DNA of 64,000 nt, from the NCBI RefSeq assembly GCF_000293865.2, contig NZ_ALKN02000011.1, forward strand, positions 1-64,000, given 5' to 3'. Below, piece by piece: positions 40,485-50,736 of this stretch. The position numbers were made by a program, and so were the translations under genes. How positions within the stretch are numbered: position 1 is the first letter of the stretch; each line of letters opens with the position of its first letter. Origin of the DNA: Limnohabitans sp. Rim28. GTDB lineage: Bacteria > Pseudomonadota > Gammaproteobacteria > Burkholderiales > Burkholderiaceae_C. The notes beneath the pieces are model-generated. The model made no database searches, had not been told where the DNA came from, and saw only the letters and a program-made list of their open reading frames with translations.

Positions 40485-41243
40485 TCACATTCTGAAGTGT
40501 TCGCCCAGATACACCCGACGCACATCGGCGTTGGCCACGATCTCGTCGGGCGTGCCTTCGGCCAAGACGCGACCTTCGCTGATGATGTAGGCGTGGTCGC
40601 AAATGCCCAGCGTTTCACGCACGTTGTGGTCGGTGATCAGCACGCCAATGCCGCGCTGCTTCAAGAAAGCGATGATGCGCTGGATCTCAATCACCGCGAT
40701 CGGATCGATGCCCGCAAAGGGCTCGTCCAACAAAATGAAGCGGGGGTCGGTGGCCAAGGCGCGAGCAATCTCCACGCGGCGGCGCTCACCGCCTGACAAG
40801 GCCACTGAGGGCGAGTCGCGCAGGTGGTCCACCCGCAAATCGCCCAGCAATTCGCTCAGGCGTTTTTCGACATCGGCGTTGCTCAAGGTGCGGCCTTGCG
40901 CGTCGGTTTGCAATTCCAGAATGGCGCGCACGTTGTCGGCCACGGAGAGCTTGCGAAAAATAGAGGCTTCTTGCGGTAAATACGACAAGCCCATGCGCGA
41001 GCGCTTGTGGATGGGCATGCGCGTGACGTCTTCTCCGTCGATCAGGATCTGTCCACCATCGGCACGAACCAGGCCCACGATCATGTAGAACGAAGTGGTT
41101 TTGCCGGCGCCGTTGGGGCCGAGCAAGCCCACGACCTCGCCTTTGTCCACCTGCACCGACACGTCGTGCACCACCTTGCGGCTGCCATAGGCTTTTTGGA
41201 GGTGGTGCGCTTCCAGACGGCTTGGCTTGTCGGTCTGGCTCAT
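40485..41243 (-). CDS. lptB: LPS export ABC transporter ATPase LptB
   Basis: 252-residue cytoplasmic ATPase that powers LPS extraction with LptFG and transport across the Lpt bridge. Walker [15 protein letters not shown], LptB-specific [14 protein letters not shown], signature LSGGERRR, Walker [15 protein letters not shown] and the H-loop [10 protein letters not shown] are all present. Its start overlaps the stop of lptA by ATGA; rpoN follows after 37 bp. Confidence 0.96.
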   Translation of the reverse strand: MSQTDKPSRLEAHHLQKAYGSRKVVHDVSVQVDKGEVVGLLGPNGAGKTTSFYMIVGLVRADGGQILIDGEDVTRMPIHKRSRMGLSYLPQEASIFRKLSVADNVRAILELQTDAQGRTLSNADVEKRLSELLGDLRVDHLRDSPSVALSGGERRRVEIARALATDPRFILLDEPFAGIDPIAVIEIQRIIAFLKQRGIGVLITDHNVRETLGICDHAYIISEGRVLAEGTPDEIVANADVRRVYLGEHFRM

Positions 41244-41863
41244 GGCTTTTGGGTGGGCGCCACGCCCGGGCTGGTGCGCAATGCAGGGGCCATCACCGGG
41301 GTGTTGTCGGGTGTTTTGGCGCGCGGCACCAAGGTGGCACGCACCCGCCGTTCGGCAGACGGGCTGGGTTGGCCATCCACGGTGATCACTTCGGTGATGT
41401 TGTTGAAGACGATGGTGTGGCCTTGCAACTGGTTGGCCACTTCGGTGCCGCGCAGGATGCGCATATCGGCCCGGCGCAACAAGGTCACGACATCGGATTG
41501 GTTGTCGTAGATGACTTCTTCGGCTTCGCCTTCGGTGAATTCATTGAGACCTTCGCGCTTTTGCTTGAAAAAAACGCGCTCAGAGGGTGCAGCCCACAAT
41601 TTGGCCACTTGGCGGCCTTGGCTGTCTTGTTGCACGTCCATGCGGGCTGCCCGCAAGATCAAGGTGCCCTTGGTGGCCACCACCTTGCCCGTGAATTGGG
41701 TCAACAGTTTTGCCTCGTCGTGCCGCATGCTGTCGGCTTCGATCTGCATGGGTTTGTCGCGATCGGCTTTTTCTGCCAAGCAGGGCCAAGCGAGCAGGCT
41801 GGCGCACAGCGCCAAAAAGGCCAGGATGGGACGGCTGGAAAGAGGATGGGCTTTAGGGGGCAT
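41240..41863 (-). CDS. lptA: LPS transport periplasmic protein LptA
   Basis: 207 residues with a signal peptide (ending near [11 protein letters not shown]) and the OstA/LptA beta-jellyroll ([20 protein letters not shown], then [17 protein letters not shown]). It forms the periplasmic bridge for LPS. The frame is open to 42016 but the ATG at 41863 fits the signal peptide. Unlike the frequent kdsC-lptC-lptA order, the gene upstream here is dsbA, separated by a terminator. Confidence 0.93.
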   Translation of the reverse strand: MPPKAHPLSSRPILAFLALCASLLAWPCLAEKADRDKPMQIEADSMRHDEAKLLTQFTGKVVATKGTLILRAARMDVQQDSQGRQVAKLWAAPSERVFFKQKREGLNEFTEGEAEEVIYDNQSDVVTLLRRADMRILRGTEVANQLQGHTIVFNNITEVITVDGQPSPSAERRVRATLVPRAKTPDNTPVMAPALRTSPGVAPTQKP

Positions 41864-41942
41864 GAATCTTGCTGTGCAACGCACCCATTGTAGGTGCAAG
41901 TTGCGCCCATTCAAGCCCAAAAGGCAGGCCATGATGCCTTTA

Positions 41943-41979
41943 AAAAGCAAAAAACCCGCCAACACAAGTGCTTGCGGGT
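41943..41979 (-). terminator. Terminator after dsbA
   Basis: Read on the minus strand, an interrupted hairpin (ACCCG...CGGGT with inner CAA/TTG and CAC/GTG pairs) is followed by TTTTTTGCTTTTT. It lies about 45 bp beyond the dsbA stop and separates dsbA from lptAB-rpoN. Confidence 0.75.
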
Positions 41980-42023
41980 GGGTGGGCATCGCGGCACGGT
42001 GCTGGGCCGCCGCCAACAGGGCC

Positions 42024-42665
42024 TCAGCGGCCCTGACGGGTTTGTGCGATCAGGGCTTCGGCCACCTTCAGGGCGCGGTCCATGTTGCCTGCCAAAGTGC
42101 CGTCGATGTAGTAACGGCCAGCCACGCCCAACGAAGGGACACCTTCAATTTTGAAATCATTTTGCAACTGCACGGCCCGCTTGGCTTTGGCGGCCACGCC
42201 GAATGACTTGTAGGTTTCGGCAAACTTGGCTTTGTCGATACCCTGTTTCTCGGCCCAAGCCAGCACGGTGGCTTCGCTGTTGAGCATGAGCTTTTCGCCG
42301 TGGATGGCGTTGAACACCCGGATGTGCATTTTTTCGACCAAGTTCATCGCTTCCAGCGTGTAGTAAAGGCGCTGCTGGGGCACAAAGTCTTCTCTGAAAG
42401 CCACGGGCACCCGGCGCACCACCACGTCTTTGGGGGCGTTTTTGGCCCATTGCTCAAATGCCGGCTCAAACACATTGCAGTGGGGGCAGCTGTACCAAAA
42501 GAACTCCAGCACTTCGATCTTGCCGGTGCCCGATTCGGTGGCGACCGGGCGCTCCAGGGTGATGTAGTCCTTGCCCGAACGGAAGGCTTGCTGTGCCCAA
42601 GCCGAGGTGCTGCCCAACCAAGCGGTCAAGGACAGCATGAGGGTGGAAAAAAGGCGACGTTTCAT
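42024..42665 (-). CDS. dsbA: Thiol:disulfide interchange protein DsbA
   Basis: 213-residue periplasmic oxidase that introduces disulfides. It has a signal peptide (cleavage after AWA near residue 24), the active site CPHC in EFFWYSCPHCNVFEP, and the cis-proline loop GVPSLGVAG. The alpha-helical insert is of normal size. GGGAG lies eight bases before the ATG. It follows the SPOR protein and argS, an order common in Comamonadaceae. Confidence 0.95.
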   Translation of the reverse strand: MKRRLFSTLMLSLTAWLGSTSAWAQQAFRSGKDYITLERPVATESGTGKIEVLEFFWYSCPHCNVFEPAFEQWAKNAPKDVVVRRVPVAFREDFVPQQRLYYTLEAMNLVEKMHIRVFNAIHGEKLMLNSEATVLAWAEKQGIDKAKFAETYKSFGVAAKAKRAVQLQNDFKIEGVPSLGVAGRYYIDGTLAGNMDRALKVAEALIAQTRQGR

Positions 42666-42695
42666 GGAGTGCTCCCTTAGATGACAAGAAGGCGG

Positions 42696-43322
42696 TCAGC
42701 GCTGAACGCGGACCAAGGTGTTTTCGATGCCGTTGGCTTCGAGTTGGGTGCGGATGCGTTCGGCGACACTTTTGTCACTGAACGGCCCCATGCGGACACG
42801 GTACACCACACGGCCCGCTTGGTCGCGTTCGGACACTTTGGCATCCAGACCCAGCATGGCCAGCTTGGCCTTTTGGGCGTCGGCGTCGGCACTGGTGCGA
42901 AAGGCGCCGGCTTGGACCAGGTAGTCAAACGGATCGGTCGAGTCAGGGGGTGTCACGGGTGTGCTCAGGCCCGATTTGGTTTTGGCCAAATCGCCCAGAG
43001 GATCGGCGGTCACTGCAGGCCGAGGCACGGGTTTGGCTGCGTCAGCCGCAGCGGCAGGGGTGTCCGCATTGGGTTGGCTGGCGCTGGGTGCCACTGGCGG
43101 CTCGGCGGGTGCCTTCGGTTGCAGCACGCTGTTGGGGTTCCAGTCTTTGTTCTTTTCGGTTTCCTGCACATCCTGCGCATTGGTGCGGGGCTGGTTTTTG
43201 TTCGAAAACGGTGTGGGTACCTTGGTCACATAAATGGCCACGCCCAAGGCCACGCCAAGACCCAACACCAGACCCAGGATGAAACCTAAAAAAGTGCCGC
43301 CATGTTGGGTTTTCAAAGTCAT
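42696..43322 (-). CDS. SPOR-domain protein (FtsN-like)
   Basis: 208 residues: a short cytoplasmic tail, one transmembrane helix (FLGFILGLVLGLGVALGVAI, about 11-30), a Pro/Ala-rich periplasmic linker, and a C-terminal SPOR domain from about 135 (YLVQAGAFRTSADADAQKAK, VYRVRMGPFSD). SPOR domains bind denuded septal peptidoglycan; this topology is that of FtsN-like division proteins. The ATG at 43322 precedes the membrane helix directly; the longer open frame overlaps argS. Confidence 0.9.
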   Translation of the reverse strand: MTLKTQHGGTFLGFILGLVLGLGVALGVAIYVTKVPTPFSNKNQPRTNAQDVQETEKNKDWNPNSVLQPKAPAEPPVAPSASQPNADTPAAAADAAKPVPRPAVTADPLGDLAKTKSGLSTPVTPPDSTDPFDYLVQAGAFRTSADADAQKAKLAMLGLDAKVSERDQAGRVVYRVRMGPFSDKSVAERIRTQLEANGIENTLVRVQR

Positions 43323-43333
43323 GACAAGTCCAT

Positions 43334-45043
43334 TCACATTTTTTGCGGGGCGGACACGCCCAGCACCTTGAGGCCATTGCGCAGCACCTGCGCAGTGGCG
43401 GCCACCAGCGCCAGGCGCGCTTTTTTGACCGCTTCGTCGTCCACCAAAATGCGCTCGGCGTCGTAGTAGCTGTGGTACTGCGAGGCCAAGTCGCGCAAAT
43501 AAAAGGTCACGTCGTGCGGCGCAAAGTCGGTGGCAGCCGATGTGAGCATGTCGGGGTACTTGGCCAAGGCCAACATGAGCGCTTGGGCCTGCGGGCTTTG
43601 CAGAGGCGACAGGTCGGCATGGGCCAGTGTGGCCACATCGCCCCCGTCTTTTTCTTTCCAAGCCGCCAACACCGAGCAAATCCGGGCATGGGCGTATTGC
43701 ACGTAGTACACCGGGTTGTCGTTGTTTTGCGCCAGCGCCAAGTCGATGTCGAAGATGTACTCGGTGTCGGGTTTGCGCGAGAGCAAGAAAAAACGCACCG
43801 CGTCTTTGCTGGTCCAATCGATCAGGTCGCGCAGCGTGACGTAGCTGCCAGAACGCTTGGAAATCTTGACTTCAACGCCAGCACGCATCACGCGCACCAT
43901 GGTGTGCAGCACGTAGTCGGGGTAGCCCTCGGGGATGCCCACATTGGCTGCTTGCAAGCCGGCCCGCACCCGGGCAATCGTGCCATGGTGGTCGGTGCCC
44001 TGGATGTTGACCACGCGTGAAAAGCCGCGCTCCCATTTGGTGATGTGGTAAGCCACATCGGGCACAAAGTAGGTGTAGGTGCCGTCGCCCTTGCGCATGA
44101 CGCGGTCTTTGTCGTCGCCGTAATCGGTGGATTGCAGCCACAGCGCGCCATCTTTTTCGTAGGTCTTGCCCGCGTCTTTGAGCTTTTGCACCGCCGCATC
44201 GACCTTGCCGCTGGTGTACAGGCTGGACTCCAGATAGTAGTTGTCAAACCGAACGTCAAAGGCCTTCAGGTCGAGGTCTTGCTCGCGGCGCAAGTAAGCG
44301 ACGGCGAACTCGCGCATGCCGTCCACGTCATTGACATCGCCGCTGGCCGTGCAGGTGCGGTCATCGGACTGTACGGTTTTGCCCGCCAGAAAATCGGCAG
44401 CGATGTCCTGGATGTAATCGCCGTTGTAGAACGCTTTGCTCTCGGGGTTGTCCGGGTCGGTGGGCCATGTGGCATCGCCGGGTTGGATGCCCTGGGCCCG
44501 CATGTGCGTGCTCTTGGCCAAGGTGCTGATCTGTACGCCCGCGTCGTTGTAATAGAACTCACGGTAAACCTGTTGGCCCTGCGTGGCGAGCAGGTTGCAA
44601 ATGGCATCACCCAAAGCAGCTTGGCGGCCGTGACCCACATGCAGCGGGCCTGTGGGGTTGGCAGAGACAAATTCGACCAGCACCTTGTTGGGCTGGGCGG
44701 GTTGCTCGCCAAAGCATTCGGCCGCTTGCAGCACTTCGTGCACCACGGCCTGCTTGGCCGCGTCTTTCAGGCGGATGTTGATGAAACCGGGCCCTGCGAT
44801 CTCGATGGCCTCGACCCAACGCTCAAAAGCAGGGGTGCCCAACAAAGCGGTGCGCAGGTTTTCGGACAGCTGCCTGGGGTTTTGCTTGAGGGCTTTGGCC
44901 AGTTGCATCGCGGCAGTGCAGGCCAGGTCGCCGTGGGCAGCCACTTTGGGCGATTCAAAGGCCGCACGCGCACCGGCGCCGGTTTGGAGTTTTTCAAGCT
45001 CGGCGGCCAAGGCCGCGAGCAAATGTTGTTTGGCTGAAAGCAT
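43334..45043 (-). CDS. argS: Arginine-tRNA ligase
   Basis: 569-residue class I aminoacyl-tRNA synthetase. [20 protein letters not shown] contains the HIGH-type motif (HVGH); the N-terminal Add-1 domain and C-terminal DALR anticodon-binding domain (from about 450, [20 protein letters not shown]) are present. The KMSKS region reads [13 protein letters not shown]. The ATG at 45043 starts the family sequence. First gene of the argS-SPOR-dsbA run. Confidence 0.96.
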   Translation of the reverse strand: MLSAKQHLLAALAAELEKLQTGAGARAAFESPKVAAHGDLACTAAMQLAKALKQNPRQLSENLRTALLGTPAFERWVEAIEIAGPGFINIRLKDAAKQAVVHEVLQAAECFGEQPAQPNKVLVEFVSANPTGPLHVGHGRQAALGDAICNLLATQGQQVYREFYYNDAGVQISTLAKSTHMRAQGIQPGDATWPTDPDNPESKAFYNGDYIQDIAADFLAGKTVQSDDRTCTASGDVNDVDGMREFAVAYLRREQDLDLKAFDVRFDNYYLESSLYTSGKVDAAVQKLKDAGKTYEKDGALWLQSTDYGDDKDRVMRKGDGTYTYFVPDVAYHITKWERGFSRVVNIQGTDHHGTIARVRAGLQAANVGIPEGYPDYVLHTMVRVMRAGVEVKISKRSGSYVTLRDLIDWTSKDAVRFFLLSRKPDTEYIFDIDLALAQNNDNPVYYVQYAHARICSVLAAWKEKDGGDVATLAHADLSPLQSPQAQALMLALAKYPDMLTSAATDFAPHDVTFYLRDLASQYHSYYDAERILVDDEAVKKARLALVAATAQVLRNGLKVLGVSAPQKM

Positions 45044-45111
45044 GGGGTCGATTTTACGGGCTGCATCCAAAGCAACCCGGTGTCACCACGCACGGCCGTG
45101 CATGTGGGAGG

Positions 45112-46038
45112 TCAATCCCCTGGCGCTTGCCAAAAGCCAGGCTGGGCGTAATGGTGTTTGAGGTGGTCGATCCACAACCGCACCCGCAGGGGCAGGTGCT
45201 TGCGCTGGGGGAACACCACAAAAATGCCGTTGGGTGGCGCCGCAAAGTCTTCGAGCACTGCGACCAATAGGCCTGCGCGAATTTCGGCCTCCACTTCCCA
45301 GGTGCTGCGCCAAGCGATGCCATAGCCTGACAGGCACCAGTCGTGCAGCACTTGCCCGTCAGAGCAGTCGAGCGGGCCACCTGGGCGCAGGTGGACCACC
45401 TCGTGACCGCTTTCGGTCGGGTTGCGAAAGGCCCAGCCCCGGGTTTGCGACGCGTCACTCGACAAGGTCAAGCAATCGTGCTGCAGCAGGTCCGAGGGTT
45501 GCAAGGGCGTGCCACGCTTGGCCAAGTAAGCCGGCGTTGCCACGCACAAGCGGCGGTTGTCGGCCAGTCGCACGCTGACCAAAGACGAGTCAGGCAGATC
45601 GCCCACCCGCACGGCGCAGTCGAAACCTTCGGCGGCCAGGTCCACCACCCGGTCACTGAGGTTCAGTGAGATGGAGACATCTGGGTGCAGCTCGCGAAAG
45701 CGCGGCACCAGCGGGGCCACATGCCGGCGCCCAAATCCGGCCGGTGCGGTGATGCGCAAATGCCCACTGGCCTTGACGCCTCCGGCCGACACACTGGCTT
45801 CGGCATTGGCCACATCGGAGAGCAAGCGCTGACAATCTTCCAAAAACGCACTGCCTTCGTGGGTCAGGCTGATGCGGCGAGTGGTGCGCATCAACAGCTT
45901 GACGCCCAAGTTTTCTTCCAGCGCATCCAGCCGCCTGCCAATGATGGCTGGCGCCACACCCTCGGTCCTGGCCGCAGCCGTCAGGCTGCCTTTGGTGGCC
46001 ACCGAGACAAAGGTTTCGAAAACTTTGAGTTTGTCCAT
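45112..46038 (-). CDS. LysR family transcriptional regulator
   Basis: 308 residues with an N-terminal winged helix (FVSVATKGSLTAAARTEGVA, then RRLDALEENLGVKLLMRTTR) and a C-terminal substrate-binding domain. It belongs to the large CrgA-like subgroup with ASGHLRITAPAGFGRRHVAP. The target is unknown: LysR proteins usually control a divergent gene, but the next gene upstream runs in the same direction 133 bp away. Confidence 0.9.
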   Translation of the reverse strand: MDKLKVFETFVSVATKGSLTAAARTEGVAPAIIGRRLDALEENLGVKLLMRTTRRISLTHEGSAFLEDCQRLLSDVANAEASVSAGGVKASGHLRITAPAGFGRRHVAPLVPRFRELHPDVSISLNLSDRVVDLAAEGFDCAVRVGDLPDSSLVSVRLADNRRLCVATPAYLAKRGTPLQPSDLLQHDCLTLSSDASQTRGWAFRNPTESGHEVVHLRPGGPLDCSDGQVLHDWCLSGYGIAWRSTWEVEAEIRAGLLVAVLEDFAAPPNGIFVVFPQRKHLPLRVRLWIDHLKHHYAQPGFWQAPGD

Positions 46039-46171
46039 GCGGCCCGATTATGCGGGTGTAAGGTTGCAATTCCTGTTGATTTCCGTCGATTGCCGCTGTC
46101 TTTGTGGGGGCTCACCCCGTGGCGATGGAATGGCATCAGCCCACCCAGGCATGGCCAAGAGGGGGGAACGC

Positions 46172-47116
46172 CTACAAAGGCGTGGGCCACCCTTTGGGCA
46201 ATCCCGCTTCGGGGGTCATGCCATACAGCGGCTCGCCGGGCAGTCCGTATTTCAGGGGCTCGCGGGCGGCCATCAGTCGTTCCAAATCAACGCCGGTGTG
46301 CACGCCCATGGCTTCGAACATGAAGACCAAATCTTCGGTCACCACATTGCCCGAAGCGCCCGGGGCATAAGGGCAGCCGCCCAAGCCGCCAAGCGAGCTG
46401 TCGAAAGTGCGCACACCTGCCTCATAGGCGGCCAAGCAATTGGCCAGGCCAAGGCCCCGGGTGTTGTGCATGTGGGCCGCGCCCGTCAATGCGCCAATCT
46501 CGCTGAACAGCGCCTTGAACAAGCGCGTGACCTGCGCCGGGTTGCCCATGCCGGTGGTGTCCGAGAGGCCGATCTCGTCCACGCCCGCTTTTGCCAGTTG
46601 CAGTGCCAAACGCAGCACATCGGTTTCGGGCACCCAGCCTTGCAGGGTGCAGCCAAAGGCGGTCGACATGCCCACCTCAACCGGCACGCCCGGTGCCATC
46701 TCGTCGCGCAAGCGAAGAACCGCCCGCACTTCTTCGACCATGGCTTCGGGTGTTTTGCGCACATTGGCCAACGAATGTGCTGGGCTGGCCGACACGGGAA
46801 GGGTGAGCTTTTGCGCGCCAGCAGCCAGTGCCGCTTGGGCGCCACGCAAGTTGGGCACCAGGGCCATCACCCGCACACCGCTGTGGCGCAGCGCGTGCTG
46901 CACCACCTGGGCCGCATCGGCCATTTGCGGCAACAGATGGGCGGGTACAAACGAGGCGACTTCGATCTCTTGCAAGCCTGCCGCCGCCAGTGCGTCGATC
47001 CAGCGCAGTTTGTCCAGCGTGGGCATGGTGGCCTTGACCGATTGCAGCCCATCGCGTGGGCCGACTTCGCTGATCAAAACTTCGGCAGGCAAAACTGGGG
47101 TGTTGGCGCTGGTCAT
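46172..47116 (-). CDS. Hydroxymethylglutaryl-CoA lyase family protein
   Basis: 314-residue TIM-barrel lyase of the HMGL family. SEVGPRDGLQS near the N-terminus is the metal/substrate motif, and the active-site signature GGLGGCPYAPGASGNVVTED carries the catalytic cysteine; HMHNTRGLGLAN holds metal-binding histidines. It would split HMG-CoA to acetyl-CoA and acetoacetate in leucine degradation, but other liu genes are not adjacent, and related lyases act on other 3-hydroxy acyl-CoAs. The ATG at 47116 is preferred to an earlier in-frame start. Confidence 0.88.
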   Translation of the reverse strand: MTSANTPVLPAEVLISEVGPRDGLQSVKATMPTLDKLRWIDALAAAGLQEIEVASFVPAHLLPQMADAAQVVQHALRHSGVRVMALVPNLRGAQAALAAGAQKLTLPVSASPAHSLANVRKTPEAMVEEVRAVLRLRDEMAPGVPVEVGMSTAFGCTLQGWVPETDVLRLALQLAKAGVDEIGLSDTTGMGNPAQVTRLFKALFSEIGALTGAAHMHNTRGLGLANCLAAYEAGVRTFDSSLGGLGGCPYAPGASGNVVTEDLVFMFEAMGVHTGVDLERLMAAREPLKYGLPGEPLYGMTPEAGLPKGWPTPL

Positions 47117-47326
47117 GGCTGAATTAAACCGCAGAGCGTCAAGCGTTGGCTGGGGCCCCGTGAGGGCCTGCATTTGTGTTTAAAAGTCATGGGTCTATGC
47201 AGTTTGGGCGAGTTTATCTGTGTCTAAATTTAGAATAGAGTCTTTTCCGAGAAGTGTCAGCCTGCCCATTGCACGACCAGCAGCGCGACCACGCCCCATT
47301 TTTTTGACTTGACCCCAGAGGTTTTC

Positions 47327-49558
47327 ATGACTGCACGCACCGCGATTCACAACCTGCAAGTGGCCAACCCGCTGCTGAACTTCATCAACGACCAGATGCT
47401 GCCCGCCACCGGCGTGGACAAAGACAAGTTCTGGCAAGGCTTCAACGACATCGTGGCCGACTTGGCCCCGAAAAACATCGCCTTGCTGGCCGAGCGTGAC
47501 CGCATCCAGACCGCCATGGACGCTTGGCACACCGCCAACCCCGGCCCAGTGGCCGACGGCAAAGCCATGAAGGCCTACCGCAAATACCTTGCGCAAATCG
47601 GCTACCTGGTACCCGAGCCCAAGAACGCCCAAGCCACCACCGCCAACGTGGACGCCGAGCTGGCCAAGCTGGCCGGCCCACAGTTGGTGGTGCCGATTCT
47701 GAACGCCCGCTACGCCCTGAACGCGGCCAACGCCCGTTGGGGTTCTGTGTACGACGCGCTGTATGGCACCGACGCCATTTCTGAGGCCGAAGGGTGTGAA
47801 AAAGGCACGGGCTACAACCCCAAGCGCGGCGCCAAAGTCATCGACTACTGCCGCAACGTCCTCGACCGCACCGCGCCGCTGAAGACCGGCTCGCATGTGG
47901 GCAGCAAGGGCTATGCTGTGAAAGCGGGCAAGCTCGTCGTGACCCTGGCCAACGGTAAAACTTCAAGCTTGGCAGACGCCAAGCAATTCGTGGGCTACAC
48001 GGGCGACGCCAAGGCCCCGGCATCCGTCCTGTTCGTGCACAACGGCATTCACCTCGACCTGCAAATCAACAAGACCACCCCCATCGGCAAAACCGACCCG
48101 GCCGGCGTGTCCGACCTGATCGCTGAAAGCGCCTTGTCCACCATTCTTGACCTGGAAGACTCGGTGGCGGCTGTGGACGCTGAGGACAAAGTGTTGGCCT
48201 ATGCCAACTGGCTGGGCATCTTGCAAGGCAGCCTGAGTGAAGCAGTGCACAAGGGCGGCAAGACCTTCACCCGCACCATGAACGGTGACCGCGAGTACAC
48301 CAAACCCGCGGGCAAGGGCACCGTGAAACTGCACGGCCGCTCGCTCATGTTCGTGCGCAACGTGGGTCACCTGATGACCAACCCCGCTGTTCTTTACAAA
48401 GGCGCTGACGGCAAAAACCACGAAATCCCTGAAGGCATTCTGGACGCGATGATCACCGTGACCTGTGCTTTGGTCGACTTGCAGAAAAAGTCTTCGCACC
48501 CCCTGCGCAACAGCCGCACCGGCAGCGTCTACATCGTCAAGCCCAAGATGCACGGCCCCAAAGAAGTGGCCTTTGCCGACGAGCTGTTTGGCCGTGTCGA
48601 AAAAGTCATCGGCATGAAGCCTTCCACCGTGAAGCTGGGCATCATGGACGAAGAGCGCCGCACCAGCGCCAACCTCAAAGCCTGTATCGCCGCCGCCAAG
48701 AGCCGCGTGGCCTTCATCAACACCGGCTTTTTGGACCGCACGGGCGACGAAATGCACACCTGCATGTTGGCCGGCCCTGTCATGCGCAAGGGCGACATCA
48801 AGAACAGCACCTGGTTGGGTGCGTACGAGAAGAACAACGTCAACGTGGGCCTGGCTTGCGGCCTGCGCGGTCGCGCCCAGATCGGCAAAGGCATGTGGGC
48901 CATGCCCGACCTGATGGCCGACATGCTGAAAGCCAAGATCGGCCACCCCATGGCCGGTGCCAACACCGCTTGGGTGCCCAGCCCCACCGCTGCCACGCTG
49001 CACGCCATGCACTACCACCAGGTGGACGTGCCTGCGCTGCAAAAGCAGATGGAAAAAGCCGTGGCCAAGCAAGACGCCAAAGAGCTGCGCGAAACCACCC
49101 TCAACGCCTTGCTGCAGTTCCCCGTGGTCGCCAAAGACGCGGCCAACTGGTCGGCCGAAGACAAACAAAAAGAACTCGACAACAACGCCCAGGGCATCTT
49201 GGGTTATGTGGTGCGCTGGGTGGACCAAGGTGTGGGCTGCTCCAAAGTGCCCGACATCAACGGTGTGGGCCTGATGGAAGACCGTGCCACCTTGCGCATC
49301 AGCAGCCAGCACATGGCCAACTGGATGCAGCACGGCGTGGTGACCGAAAAGCAAGTCAAGCAAACCATGCAGCGCATGGCCGCCGTGGTGGACGCACAAA
49401 ACGCGGGCGACGCGGCCTACCAACCGATGGCGGGTAACTTTGCCAAGTCGGCGGCTTACAAAGCGGCTTGCGATCTGGTCTTCAAAGGCAAAGCGCAGCC
49501 CAGTGGCTACACCGAGCCGCTGTTGCACGCTTGGCGCCTGAAGGTCAAGGCGGCCTGA
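47327..49558 (+). CDS. glcB: Malate synthase G
   Basis: 743-residue monomeric malate synthase that condenses glyoxylate with acetyl-CoA in the glyoxylate/glycolate route. [49 protein letters not shown], and [16 protein letters not shown] (conserved acidic and arginine active-site residues) match GlcB. AGAGG precedes the ATG at 47327. A strong terminator follows. The gene stands alone, divergent from the HMGL-type gene with 210 bp between starts. Confidence 0.96.
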   Translation: MTARTAIHNLQVANPLLNFINDQMLPATGVDKDKFWQGFNDIVADLAPKNIALLAERDRIQTAMDAWHTANPGPVADGKAMKAYRKYLAQIGYLVPEPKNAQATTANVDAELAKLAGPQLVVPILNARYALNAANARWGSVYDALYGTDAISEAEGCEKGTGYNPKRGAKVIDYCRNVLDRTAPLKTGSHVGSKGYAVKAGKLVVTLANGKTSSLADAKQFVGYTGDAKAPASVLFVHNGIHLDLQINKTTPIGKTDPAGVSDLIAESALSTILDLEDSVAAVDAEDKVLAYANWLGILQGSLSEAVHKGGKTFTRTMNGDREYTKPAGKGTVKLHGRSLMFVRNVGHLMTNPAVLYKGADGKNHEIPEGILDAMITVTCALVDLQKKSSHPLRNSRTGSVYIVKPKMHGPKEVAFADELFGRVEKVIGMKPSTVKLGIMDEERRTSANLKACIAAAKSRVAFINTGFLDRTGDEMHTCMLAGPVMRKGDIKNSTWLGAYEKNNVNVGLACGLRGRAQIGKGMWAMPDLMADMLKAKIGHPMAGANTAWVPSPTAATLHAMHYHQVDVPALQKQMEKAVAKQDAKELRETTLNALLQFPVVAKDAANWSAEDKQKELDNNAQGILGYVVRWVDQGVGCSKVPDINGVGLMEDRATLRISSQHMANWMQHGVVTEKQVKQTMQRMAAVVDAQNAGDAAYQPMAGNFAKSAAYKAACDLVFKGKAQPSGYTEPLLHAWRLKVKAA

Positions 49559-49594
49559 AAGCGCCGAGATCGGACACGGTCCGGTGCTTGAAAA

Positions 49595-49620
49595 AAAACG
49601 GCTCCCTCGGGAGCCGTTTT
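49595..49620. terminator. Terminator after glcB
   Basis: AAAACGGCTCCC and GGGAGCCGTTTT form a perfect 12-bp stem with a two-base TC loop, flanked by A and T runs; it could act in both directions. It begins 37 bp after the glcB stop. Confidence 0.93.
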
Positions 49621-49659
49621 GCTGTGTATGGCTGAAAATGGTGTTTTGAGGAGGGCGCG

Positions 49660-49911
49660 ATGCGCTGGATTGACCGGATACCGAAGTGGCTGTTGGTGGC
49701 CTTGGCCATCTACTTGGCGGGTGCGCCTTTTGTGCCCGAGCCGCATTTGGTGGAAAAGTGGCGCATGTTGTTCGAGGGCCATTTGAGTCGGCCCATCGAC
49801 ATTTTTGACTTCTTCTTGCACACCCTGCCCCTGGTGGTGCTGGCCATTCGCCTGTGGCGCGATGCGCAGCGGCGCCGATGGGCAAACCAAGCTTTGAGCC
49901 AGAAAGACTGA
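49660..49911 (+). CDS. Small membrane protein of unknown function
   Basis: 83 residues with two hydrophobic segments (WLLVALAIYLAGAPFV and FFLHTLPLVVLAIRLW) and a basic C-terminal tail. I recognise no family. A very good ribosome site (GAGGAGG) lies before the ATG, and the stop is only three bases before the glutamine amidotransferase start, so the two are co-translated. Confidence 0.75.
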   Translation: MRWIDRIPKWLLVALAIYLAGAPFVPEPHLVEKWRMLFEGHLSRPIDIFDFFLHTLPLVVLAIRLWRDAQRRRWANQALSQKD

Positions 49912-49914
49912 AGC

Positions 49915-50682
49915 ATGTGCCAACTGCTGGGCATGAATGCCAACACCCCGACCGACATCACTTTCAGTTTCAGTGGGTTTGCGCAGCGCGGCGGCCTGAC
50001 CGACCACCACGGTGATGGCTGGGGCATTGCTTTCTTTGAAGGTCAGGGTTTGCGTCATTTTGTGGACCACCAAAGTGCCAGCAGCTCGCCTGTTGCCGAG
50101 TTGATCCGGCGCTACCCGATCAAAAGCCAAAACGTCATTGCCCATATCCGCAAAGCCACGCAAGGCGACGTCAAGCTGGAAAACTGCCACCCCTTCGTGC
50201 GCGAGTTGTGGGGGCGCTACTGGGTGTTTGCGCACAACGGCAACCTGGTGGATTTTGCGCCACGCCTGCACGGCAACTTCAAACCCGTGGGGCAGACCGA
50301 CAGCGAGCGGGCGTTTTGCTGGCTCATGCAAGAGCTGGCCAAGTCTCACGCCAGCGTGCCCAGCGTGCAAGAGCTCAGCTTCACATTGCGCGAACTCGTC
50401 CCCCAAATTGCCCGGCACGGCACCTTCAATTTTTTGCTGTCCAACGGACAGGCCTTGTGGGCCCACGCCAGCACCCAATTGCACCATGTGCTGCGCAAGC
50501 ACCCCTTTACCCAAGCCACTTTGAGTGACGAAGATCTGAGTGTGAACTTTGCCGACCACACCCGTGCCAGTGACCGGGTGGCGGTGGTCGTGACCGCGCC
50601 GTTGACCACGGACGAGGCCTGGGTGGCTTTTGAGCCTGGCCGCTTGTACACCTTTGAAGGCGGTGACCTGCTGGGGGCATGA
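49915..50682 (+). CDS. Class II glutamine amidotransferase (YafJ-like)
   Basis: 255-residue Ntn-hydrolase. Met-Cys start (MCQLLGMNAN) exposes the catalytic N-terminal Cys after Met removal; DHHGDGWGIAFF, IRKATQGDVKLENCHPF and FAHNGNL are the glutaminase motifs. It has no synthase domain, as in YafJ and the EgtC-type proteins. The metabolic partner is unknown; the co-translated membrane protein is the only nearby candidate. Confidence 0.9.
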   Translation: MCQLLGMNANTPTDITFSFSGFAQRGGLTDHHGDGWGIAFFEGQGLRHFVDHQSASSSPVAELIRRYPIKSQNVIAHIRKATQGDVKLENCHPFVRELWGRYWVFAHNGNLVDFAPRLHGNFKPVGQTDSERAFCWLMQELAKSHASVPSVQELSFTLRELVPQIARHGTFNFLLSNGQALWAHASTQLHHVLRKHPFTQATLSDEDLSVNFADHTRASDRVAVVVTAPLTTDEAWVAFEPGRLYTFEGGDLLGA

Positions 50683-50736
50683 TGCCCAGCGGTGTACGGT
50701 GATCGTTGTGTCACAGAAGCGCTTTAACATCGTGGT

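Noticed and set aside
47196..47240. TAGAAT at 47231 as a glcB promoter -10
   Set aside because: No -35 at an acceptable distance; kept out of the feature list.
47963..49885. 640-codon minus-strand frame opposite malate synthase
   Set aside because: A long antisense frame is expected in high-G+C coding DNA; the composition is His/Gly-rich nonsense and glcB is certain.
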